Source of the DNA: Acidobacteriaceae bacterium
GTDB lineage: Bacteria > Acidobacteriota > Terriglobia > Terriglobales > Acidobacteriaceae
NCBI GenBank assembly: GCA_003139975.1
Contig: PLHN01000167.1
Coordinates: 2,170-11,665, forward strand
Direction: 5' to 3'
Length of the DNA: 9,496 nt
This document shows, in pieces, positions 1 through 5,901 of this stretch. A model generated the notes under the pieces. It saw nothing but the letters and a program-made list of their open reading frames with translations. It had not been told where the DNA came from and did not search any database. How positions within the stretch are numbered: position 1 is the first letter of the stretch; every line of letters starts with the position of its first letter. A program made the position numbers and the translations under genes.

Positions 1-210
1 CTCGACGAAACCATGACTATCTATCTCGCACGTAGCCTCGATGCCGGTAAAGCGACTCCTGAACCTGACGAGAAGATTGCTATCCGCTTCTTTCCGCTGT
101 CGATAGCCCTCAGGATGGTTCTTAGGGGCCGAATTCGCGACGCAAAGACCATCTCCGGGATACTCTGGTTCTGTCAGACTCAGTCCACCACCGAACTAAT
201 GCTGCACTGA
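1..210 (+). CDS. Nudix hydrolase (ADP-ribose pyrophosphatase type), C-terminal part
   Basis: The reading frame is open from the first base of the window and ends at TGA 208-210, giving the last 69 residues of a longer protein. The visible part resembles the C-terminal end of ADP-ribose pyrophosphatase-type Nudix hydrolases: a strand around LDETMTIYLARSL, an acidic stretch PEPDEKIAIRFFPL, and the closing helix ALRMVLRGRIRDAKTISGIL, where the family usually has a helix with an I-x-D-A-K-T-like motif. Family members hydrolyse ADP-ribose or related nucleoside diphosphate derivatives in the cytoplasm. The Nudix box (GX5EX7REUXEEXGU) that would prove activity lies upstream, outside the window. The ATG at 13 is probably an internal Met rather than the start, because the residues before it continue the family pattern. 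The exact substrate is unknown. Confidence 0.75.
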   Translation, partial: LDETMTIYLARSLDAGKATPEPDEKIAIRFFPLSIALRMVLRGRIRDAKTISGILWFCQTQSTTELMLH

Positions 211-270
211 CACTTACCGATGTCCTCGTGACGTTACCTGCGTCGTCTTGGAGTCATACCATTTCGGAGC

Positions 271-286
271 TCACATTTGTATGTGA
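271..286. repeat. Perfect inverted repeat upstream of the cold-shock promoter
   Basis: TCACAT-TTGT-ATGTGA is a perfect 6 bp inverted repeat with a 4 bp centre. It ends 9 bp before the predicted -35 box of the cold-shock gene, so it would be centred near -53 relative to transcription. It could be an operator for a dimeric regulator, or a small hairpin after the Nudix gene; with only 6 A/T-rich pairs and no T run it is a poor terminator. The half-sites have the letters of a CRP-type site but in the opposite orientation, so a CRP assignment is not supported. Confidence 0.4.
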
Positions 287-295
287 CATGTGCGC

Positions 296-324
296 TTGAC
301 AGCAATGTTCTTCGGCACGACAAT
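296..324 (+). promoter_or_regulatory. Predicted sigma-70 promoter of the cold-shock gene
   Basis: A perfect -35 box TTGACA (296-301) is followed after 17 bp by GACAAT (319-324), which matches four of six -10 positions. Transcription would start near 331 and give a leader of about 80 nt before the GTG at 411. Leaders of this size or longer are common for cold-shock mRNAs, where they control mRNA stability and translation at low temperature. That this leader does so is inference. Confidence 0.5.
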
Positions 325-410
325 GGCGCAACATTTTGCCAAGTACTCCGTAAGGCTAAGCTTCTTCGGGGGAACTGCAAAACAAAGTAAATAGAGAGAG
401 AGAAAATCAA

Positions 411-620
411 GTGGAACGTATCAAGGGCACCGTCAAGTGGTTCAACAACGCGAAAGGGTATGGTTTCCTAGGGCGCGACGGCGGACCGGATGTATTCATC
501 CACTATAGCGCCATTACGAGCGATGGTTATAAGAGCCTGCAAGAAGGCGACAAAGTTGAATTTGAAATCGTCCAGGGAGACAAAGGTCCGCAAGCGGCCA
601 ATGTTAGTAAAATCTCCTGA
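411..620 (+). CDS. Cold-shock protein (CspA family, single cold-shock domain)
   Basis: The 69-residue product is a complete single cold-shock domain, the usual length for CspA-type proteins. It begins [20 protein letters not shown] and carries RNP1 (KGYGFL, residues 15-20) and RNP2 (VFIHY, residues 28-32), the aromatic surface that binds single-stranded RNA or DNA. These proteins act in the cytoplasm as RNA chaperones that melt secondary structure. The start is GTG, chosen because the family pattern begins right there and a purine-rich run (AGAGAGAGAG, 393-402) lies just upstream as a plausible ribosome-binding region. The gene appears monocistronic with its own promoter (296-324). It is not clear whether it is cold-induced or constitutive, as many genomes carry several paralogues. 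Confidence 0.95.
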   Translation: MERIKGTVKWFNNAKGYGFLGRDGGPDVFIHYSAITSDGYKSLQEGDKVEFEIVQGDKGPQAANVSKIS

Positions 621-968
621 TCCAAACCAATAAGCTCACGATCTGGAGAAGTTGTACCTGAAGGTTTCTTTTCGGGTCGATCTCGGGACCATCGATTCCG
701 CACCCACTGTCCGCCCAAGGCGGAGGCGTGTGGCAGCGTGTGTTTGTGCTCATCCCAGGGGCATTTAACTCTTCCGTCGACAATACGTTACGAAAGCGGT
801 ACCGTCACAAGGCTTCCGGATCCGTTGTCCGCGCCTTCGATCGCGGACCAAAGCGGCTTACCCGCCTAGATGGCTTGACACGGCCCACCCCCTGCGAGAG
901 CATGAAAAGGAAGGTGCGGCTGCCGAGCACACATACTCTTTGAATTTCAGGGCCTGAACGATTCCCCT
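621..968. other. Intergenic region between the cold-shock and MBOAT genes, no convincing gene
   Basis: No protein with family resemblance was seen on either strand. Two small hairpins are visible: TCGAT/ATCGA around a 9 nt loop (677-695), and TCCGCC-CAA-GGCGGA (710-724), a 6 bp GC-rich stem with a 3 nt loop. The second could end the cold-shock transcript, but it lacks a following T run. A TTGACA at 875-880 with the poor -10 match GAGCAT at 898-903 (17 bp spacing) is a weak candidate promoter for the MBOAT gene. Confidence 0.4.
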
Positions 969-2450
969 ATGACAAGAGAACTCGTCACATATGGAATTGG
1001 TGTAGTGGTGGTGTGGTTGGTGGCAATGCGGCAGCGCTCAGTCACGGCCCGGCAGGTGCTGTATCTGGTCGCGAGTTGGCTCTTTTACTACAGCTGGGGC
1101 TCGTGGTTGATTGGCCTCCTGATCTTCAGTTCGCTGATGAATTACGCGCTCGGCGAATGGCTGAAAAGGCGCATTACGGCGGGACGGTTGTGGACGGGCA
1201 TTCTTCTCAACCTGGCCTTTCTCAGTGTCTTCAAGTACTTGCCGCTGCTCGGCGCGTACGGTAGGGCGGGTTCGCCTCTGGCGATGTTCAAGCACATCAT
1301 CTTCCCGATCGGCGTTTCCTTCTGGACCTTCGAGGCGCTGAGTTACTTGCTGGAAATCTACCGCGAAGAAGAGTTGGATCCCTCTCTGCTTGAATTTTGC
1401 CTCTACATGTCGTTTTGGCCGACGGTACTGCAGGGGCCAATCTGCCGGATGTCCAGTATGCTGCCGCAATTCCGCCAGGAGTGGACTGTGAGCAACGACG
1501 ATTTGAAAATCGGCGTGCGGCGGGTGGCGATCGGCGGTCTGATGGCGGCGCTCGGCATCCTCATGGCTGGCGGGCTGCATACGGGCGCGGGGGTGGACGC
1601 GCTCTTTGACAATACGTCGGCGCGTTGGACCGGGATCGATGTGTGGTTTCTTATTATCGGGTATGGATTCCAGCTGTTCTTCAGCTTTTGCGGGTGGTCA
1701 CACCTGATGATTGGAGCGGCGCGCCTGTTCGGAATTCAGTTGCACGAAAATTTCGATCGACCGTACCTGTCGACAACGCCGTCGATGTTCTGGACCCGCT
1801 GGCACATGTCGCTGTCGTTCTGGATTCGCGACTTTCTCTTTCTGCCGCTGGCGACCGCGCGCCGCGAAGTCTGGTGGCGCAACCTGTCGCTGGTGATCGC
1901 CATGTTTGTCTTTGGCCTCTGGCACGGTGGCAGCTTCCTCTACATGATGTGGGGGACCTACCACGGCGTTTTGATGGTGCTGCACCGTCAATGGCAGGAG
2001 TTCCGCAAGCGCGCCGGATTCGAATGGTCAGGATTCCTTCCGACTCTGATCTCGTGGGCTCTGACGTTTTCCGCCGTTTCGATCGGTTACATTTTCTTCA
2101 ACGCCAGAACCATTCCGCAGGCGCTCGGCATGTTGAAGGCGATCGTGTCGTTCCCGTCGTACCGTCACTTGACTTTAGATCACAGCTTCTGCGCGATGAC
2201 TTTGCTGGCAGCGGCCGGGTACTTCGCAATCATCGGCGCTAGCGAACTTCTTGATCGCATTGCCGAGGCCGCGCGCGAGTGGTCCACAGCAGTCGGCCTA
2301 CGTGGCTGGATCGGGAGCGCGCTTGGAACTCTGGCGAATGAACGGTGGGTCTGGATCACGCCGGTGGTGATCGTTTTGGCGCTGTACCTCAGCGTCATGT
2401 TCAAGCCAGGCCACGCCGAAACTGGACCGGTGATGTATGCCCTGTTCTAG
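969..2450 (+). CDS. MBOAT-family membrane O-acyltransferase (DltB/AlgI-like)
   Basis: The 493-residue product is a polytopic inner-membrane protein with about ten hydrophobic segments, near the usual length of AlgI/DltB-type members. Hallmarks in order are the FPIGVSFWTFEALSYLLEIY segment (112-131), QGPICR (155-160), FWTRWHMSLSFWIRDFLFLPL (274-294), and the core FGLWHGG...WGTYHG (315-333). The last contains the invariant family His (H332) and a second conserved His (H319). Such enzymes move an acyl group from a cytoplasmic donor across the membrane to an envelope acceptor; DltB uses aminoacyl carrier protein, and AlgI acetylates alginate. The neighbours (SGNH-like protein, adenylation enzyme, carrier protein) favour a DltB-like donor over acetylation. 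The ATG at 969 has only a weak upstream AGGG, so the start is less certain than the family. The SGNH gene follows after 102 bp. Confidence 0.93.
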   Translation: MTRELVTYGIGVVVVWLVAMRQRSVTARQVLYLVASWLFYYSWGSWLIGLLIFSSLMNYALGEWLKRRITAGRLWTGILLNLAFLSVFKYLPLLGAYGRAGSPLAMFKHIIFPIGVSFWTFEALSYLLEIYREEELDPSLLEFCLYMSFWPTVLQGPICRMSSMLPQFRQEWTVSNDDLKIGVRRVAIGGLMAALGILMAGGLHTGAGVDALFDNTSARWTGIDVWFLIIGYGFQLFFSFCGWSHLMIGAARLFGIQLHENFDRPYLSTTPSMFWTRWHMSLSFWIRDFLFLPLATARREVWWRNLSLVIAMFVFGLWHGGSFLYMMWGTYHGVLMVLHRQWQEFRKRAGFEWSGFLPTLISWALTFSAVSIGYIFFNARTIPQALGMLKAIVSFPSYRHLTLDHSFCAMTLLAAAGYFAIIGASELLDRIAEAAREWSTAVGLRGWIGSALGTLANERWVWITPVVIVLALYLSVMFKPGHAETGPVMYALF

Positions 2451-2484
2451 TACCGCAGCGCTCTAGCAGGTTACGTCCGCGCTT

Positions 2485-2512
2485 TTGAGAAGAAAACCCG
2501 CTATGCTACGAT
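2485..2512 (+). promoter_or_regulatory. Predicted promoter of the SGNH-like gene
   Basis: TTGAGA (2485-2490, five of six -35 positions) and TACGAT (2507-2512, four of six -10 positions) are separated by 16 bp. Transcription would begin near 2519, about 33 nt before the GTG at 2553. It suggests the SGNH-like gene can be expressed apart from the MBOAT gene, although read-through is equally possible. Confidence 0.4.
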
Positions 2513-2552
2513 TCCCTGTAAACAAGCGGAGAGTATTGAGGTTTCGCAAGTT

Positions 2553-3776
2553 GTGCCTTTAACCACGACCGATCTGAAAATGGAGCAGGGGGAAAGTCGC
2601 CGAACGTTCGTGGCGCAATACGCGTCGCTTGCCAGGCACTTCGCCATTCGCCTTTGCGTCACAGTGACTTTGGGTGTGTTTGTGCTCGGAGCGGTCGAAC
2701 TCTACGCATTCTTGCGTTTCCACCCCAATGTCAATGCCTTGGAATTGGCAGCCAAGCTCGAACTGGCCCAGGACGAAAGCCCCTCGGAACGCGAATATTG
2801 GAAGGAATTTAAGCAAGCAAACAAAGTCACGTATCACGCCTGGGTCCTGTGGCGGCGGCAGCCATATCCGGGCCAAGTGATCTCGATCGATCAAACTGGG
2901 GTGCGCCGAACCCTGCATACTCGCTGCGACGATAAGACCTTTACGATTTGGATGTTCGGCGATTCTGTAATGTGGGGGGCGGGCGCTCCCGACCCGGAAA
3001 CCATTCCTTCATTGATTGCGGCTAATTATGAAAAAGCAGGCCGGCCGGTTTGCATCGTCAACTACGCCGAAAAGGGCTGGGTGAACACGCAAGAAGTGAT
3101 TGGCTTGATGGAAGAACTCAAACATGCGGCCCGCAAACCCGATGAGGTGCTTTTCTACGACGGGGGCACCGAGGCATTCACCGCGTATCAAAGCGGCGAG
3201 GTCGACGTGCACAGCAATTACCTTTCCTTCAAGAATTTCCTCGACAACTGGGGAGCTTATGAGAAGGCAGGCTTTTCTTACTTTACCCAGACCAACACAT
3301 ACCGCTTTCTGAAGAAGATGGCAGCGCGAATCCAGGTCCAGGACAAGCCGGTGGAAACGCCGCGGTCAACTCTCGATATCAACAAGGCGGCGGCAGAGAT
3401 TGTCCAGAACTACACGCAGAACATGGATTTTGTGATTTTGCTGGCGAAGCAGTACGGCTTCCGTCCTATCTTTGCCTGGTACCCGAACATGGCGGTTGGG
3501 CACAAGGAGTTGACAGCCTACGAGCAGCAGGTGCTGGATTCGGAATACCGTCAGTTCCCCGGTCTGGGGGTGATCTACGATGCAACGTACCAAAAAGCCC
3601 GTGAATTGAATCGCCCAGATCTTATCTATCTCGGAGACATGCTGGATGATCAGAAAGATTCGCTCTATGTTGGCATCTCGCACCTGAAGCCCGAGGGTAA
3701 CCAGATCGTAGCCGACCGTCTCTTTGGAATCCTGGAAAAGGCAGCGAGTGAGGCGCCGGGCCATCGTGGAAGGTAG
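2553..3776 (+). CDS. Membrane-anchored SGNH-hydrolase-like protein (possible DltD/AlgJ-type partner of MBOAT)
   Basis: The 407-residue product has a short cytoplasmic N-terminus, one membrane segment (about residues 31-55, no signal-peptidase site evident), then a periplasmic SGNH/GDSL fold. Block I is IWMFGDSVMWGAG (132-144) with nucleophile S138; block II is NYAEKGW with G175; block III reads FYDGGTEA (201-208), with T206 in place of the usual Asn; block V is GISHLKPEGN (374-383) with H377. The Asp normally three residues before that His is Gly374. Together with the preceding MBOAT gene this resembles DltB-DltD or AlgI-AlgJ pairs, where the SGNH protein helps deliver acyl groups to an envelope polymer. 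GTG 2553 is chosen because GAGG (2538-2541) lies upstream; the in-frame ATG at 2580 lacks a ribosome-binding site. Catalytic competence is uncertain because of the changed motifs. Confidence 0.8.
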   Translation: MPLTTTDLKMEQGESRRTFVAQYASLARHFAIRLCVTVTLGVFVLGAVELYAFLRFHPNVNALELAAKLELAQDESPSEREYWKEFKQANKVTYHAWVLWRRQPYPGQVISIDQTGVRRTLHTRCDDKTFTIWMFGDSVMWGAGAPDPETIPSLIAANYEKAGRPVCIVNYAEKGWVNTQEVIGLMEELKHAARKPDEVLFYDGGTEAFTAYQSGEVDVHSNYLSFKNFLDNWGAYEKAGFSYFTQTNTYRFLKKMAARIQVQDKPVETPRSTLDINKAAAEIVQNYTQNMDFVILLAKQYGFRPIFAWYPNMAVGHKELTAYEQQVLDSEYRQFPGLGVIYDATYQKARELNRPDLIYLGDMLDDQKDSLYVGISHLKPEGNQIVADRLFGILEKAASEAPGHRGR

Positions 3777-3892
3777 CGGCTCGTTCCCCGGCGCGCTCGC
3801 AATGAGAGAGATTAGTAATCGCTCTAAGAACTAGTCGCGCTTCAGTTGAAGTTCAGGTGCGCCCATATTTCTGCGAAATTCATAGGTGATTC

Positions 3893-5491
3893 ATGGCTCC
3901 GGCGAAAGAATCAAGAAGCTTGATCGGCGGTTTTTTCCGTTCCTTGCGTGCAAATCCCGCCAGTCCTTCACTCGAACTTGGCGACGACGTACTCACCTAC
4001 GAGCAACTCTGGAACTATGCCGGGAAGATTACGGCGTTCCTCAACGGCCATCTCGATCGCTCTCAAGAAGTGGTTGCGATTTTGGCAAGCCGGAGCGTGG
4101 CCGCATACGGCGGCATTCTGGGCATTTTAGGAAGCGGACGGGGCTATTGTCCGCTCAACCCGAAGTTTCCCCTGGAGAGGACGCTCGTCATGCTCAAAGC
4201 GTCCGGCTGCAAGACAGTCATAGTCGGCGAGGAGTGCGCTGCCACGCTGGAGTCCCTGCTTCCTCACCTGGAGAAGCCCTTGACCTTGATTGTTCCCGAT
4301 CGGGGATGGAAACCAAATGGCGGATTGCCGGCGCAGCATCGTGTCGTTTCGGCGCGCGAAATGGTGAAGGTGGCCGACCCATCCGATCCAGCCGTGCGCG
4401 GCGACGCCACCGCATATCTGTTGTTCACCTCAGGTAGCACTGGCGTTCCGAAGGGCGTCGCGGTCAGTCAATCGAACGCTGTCGCGTACATGGAATACGC
4501 CGCCAAACGATTCGGCTTCCGGCCAAGCGATCGCTGCTCCCAGAACTTTGACCTCACTTTCGATCTCAGCGTGCATGACCTTTTTACTTGCTGGGATGCG
4601 GGAGCGACGCTCTGCCCCTACACCGAGCAAACTCTTACTCCGGCCACTCTGGTGGAAGAGAAGGAATTGACCTGCTGGTTCTCCGTGCCCTCAGTTGCAA
4701 TGTTTGCGTCGAAGGTGGGATTGCTGCAGCGGGGAGCGTTTCCTAGACTACGCTGGAGCCTGTTCTGCGGCGAAGCTCTGTCGGCAACATTGGCCGAGGC
4801 GTGGCAGCAAGCGGCGAATAACTCCATTCTCGAGAACCTGTACGGCCCAACCGAAGCCACGATCGCCATCACCTGGTACCGGTGGGATTCGGCAACTTCG
4901 CCGGCAGAATGCGTGCGCGGTCTGGTGCCGATCGGCTGGCCCTTTGACGGGCAGCAGGTTTGTGCTGTAAGCGAGGATCTAAAGCCGGTTCCGACAGGTG
5001 AAAGCGGTGAGCTTTGCCTGGGCGGATCGCAGGTTACGCGAGGGGACTTGAACGATCCGGAAAAAACGGCCAAAAGCTTCGTTCGCCTAGCGCACACGGG
5101 AGACAAGATCTGGTACCGTACCGGAGATCTGGTTCTCCAGGACGAGCGAGGGTGCTTGTTCTACCTTGGGCGCCGCGATTTTCAAGTCAAGATCAGCGGC
5201 TATCGCGTGGAACTGCAGGAAATCGATCTTGTTTTGCGGCAAGGGGCCAAGACGGAACTGGCGGTTGCGATTCCCTGGCCGCTTTCGGAGGGCTCCGCGT
5301 CGGGCATTGTAGGCGTCGTTTCAGGATCGGACCCTGCGCTCGACACGCAAATCATCGCTGCTTGCGAGGTCCGGTTGCCACGCTACATGGTCCCCACTCG
5401 GATCTACCACTTCCCCCAGATTCCTCTTAACGTGAATGGGAAAATCGACCGCGGGAAGATCACAGATATGCTGGGGACTTGGAAGGACTAG
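3893..5491 (+). CDS. Stand-alone amino-acid adenylation enzyme (ANL superfamily, DltA-like)
   Basis: The 532-residue product is a complete adenylation domain without condensation, carrier or thioesterase domains, close in length to DltA. Motifs in order: GYCPLNPKFPLER (84-96), P-loop FTSGSTGVPKG (178-188), FDLSVHD (223-229) with the Asp that binds the substrate amino group, LFCGE (290-294), NLYGPTEA (315-322), WYRTGDLV (407-414), hinge region GRRDFQVKISGYRVELQEID (426-445), and NVNGKIDR (513-520) with catalytic K517. It should activate an amino acid with ATP and load it on a carrier protein in the cytoplasm. Hand alignment to PheA pocket positions gives D-L-H-S-L-C-L-I-A-K, near the DltA pattern but with His and Leu where I recall DltA having Met and Thr. 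AGGTGA (3884-3889) before ATG 3893 is a good ribosome-binding site. The carrier gene (5567-5848) is convergent, 75 bp away. The actual amino acid is unproven. Confidence 0.92.
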   Translation: MAPAKESRSLIGGFFRSLRANPASPSLELGDDVLTYEQLWNYAGKITAFLNGHLDRSQEVVAILASRSVAAYGGILGILGSGRGYCPLNPKFPLERTLVMLKASGCKTVIVGEECAATLESLLPHLEKPLTLIVPDRGWKPNGGLPAQHRVVSAREMVKVADPSDPAVRGDATAYLLFTSGSTGVPKGVAVSQSNAVAYMEYAAKRFGFRPSDRCSQNFDLTFDLSVHDLFTCWDAGATLCPYTEQTLTPATLVEEKELTCWFSVPSVAMFASKVGLLQRGAFPRLRWSLFCGEALSATLAEAWQQAANNSILENLYGPTEATIAITWYRWDSATSPAECVRGLVPIGWPFDGQQVCAVSEDLKPVPTGESGELCLGGSQVTRGDLNDPEKTAKSFVRLAHTGDKIWYRTGDLVLQDERGCLFYLGRRDFQVKISGYRVELQEIDLVLRQGAKTELAVAIPWPLSEGSASGIVGVVSGSDPALDTQIIAACEVRLPRYMVPTRIYHFPQIPLNVNGKIDRGKITDMLGTWKD

Positions 5492-5518
5492 GGTTGGCGA
5501 GACTTGAATCAGGGGATA

Positions 5519-5539
5519 GTGCGCGGTCTCCGCGCGCAC
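5519..5539. terminator. GC-rich hairpin between the convergent adenylation and carrier-protein genes
   Basis: GTGCGCG and CGCGCAC form a perfect 7 bp stem around a 7 nt loop. It sits in the 75 bp between two convergent stop codons, where a bidirectional transcription stop is expected. There is no T run on either side, so it is not a textbook intrinsic terminator; it could pause polymerase or protect 3' ends. Confidence 0.45.
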
Positions 5540-5566
5540 AAGCGAGTAGCGCAATGGCCCTTGACT

Positions 5567-5848
5567 CTAGCTTTTCGCCGGTTTGCCAAATCGTTCGGCA
5601 AGGGCAAACATGAGGCGCACAGTGTCCATGTCCTTAGCCTGCACCTTACTCGCCGGAACTTTACGTTCGGTAATTCGCTGAAGCTCGAGAAAAATGTCAA
5701 TCAGCGCGAAGGAATCGATGAGCCCAGAGGAAACCAGCGGCGTATCCTCTGTGATCTCCACGCTTTTGCCCTTGAGCACTTTTGCAGCAATGTAGGCGGT
5801 TAGCTGCTTCATCATCTCACTGGTATCCGTTACCTGTTCGACACCCAT
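5567..5848 (-). CDS. Acyl/peptidyl carrier protein (DltC-like candidate)
   Basis: The 93-residue product has the size and acidic four-helix pattern of a phosphopantetheine carrier protein. The attachment motif is GLIDSFALID (42-51) with S46 as the predicted 4'-phosphopantetheine site; helix II follows as FALIDIFLELQRIT, and the end matches helix IV (DTVRLMFALAERF). It would carry an activated acyl or aminoacyl group as a thioester in the cytoplasm. Its closeness to a stand-alone adenylation enzyme and an MBOAT gene suggests the DltC role, although it is on the opposite strand and 53 bp downstream of the esterase gene, with which it may share a transcript. The start at 5848 has no strong ribosome-binding site; an in-frame Met at residue 12 (5815) is an alternative. 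A role in polyketide or fatty-acid synthesis cannot be excluded. Confidence 0.88.
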   Translation of the reverse strand: MGVEQVTDTSEMMKQLTAYIAAKVLKGKSVEITEDTPLVSSGLIDSFALIDIFLELQRITERKVPASKVQAKDMDTVRLMFALAERFGKPAKS

Positions 5849-5901
5849 ATGGATTGGCCCAAACCTGCTTAAATCAATTCTCCGATTCTCGTCCTAGTCG
5901 A

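Noticed and set aside
271..286. CRP/FNR binding site
   Set aside because: The half-sites are in inverse orientation (TCACA-N6-TGTGA, not TGTGA-N6-TCACA), so the site is reported only as an inverted repeat.
728..943. Plus-strand open frame of 71 codons in the gap before the MBOAT gene
   Set aside because: GTG start without a ribosome-binding site, Arg-rich sequence without family resemblance; looks like a chance frame in GC-rich DNA.
1038..1580. Long minus-strand open frame of 180 codons opposite the MBOAT gene
   Set aside because: It lies wholly inside a clearly recognised gene on the other strand and its product is rich in Arg, His and Gln with no known motif; an antisense shadow.
3805..3825. 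Imperfect hairpin (AGAG-GAT...ATC-CTCT) between the SGNH-like and adenylation genes, considered as a terminator
   Set aside because: The stem is interrupted by a mismatch and no T run follows; not enough to call a terminator.
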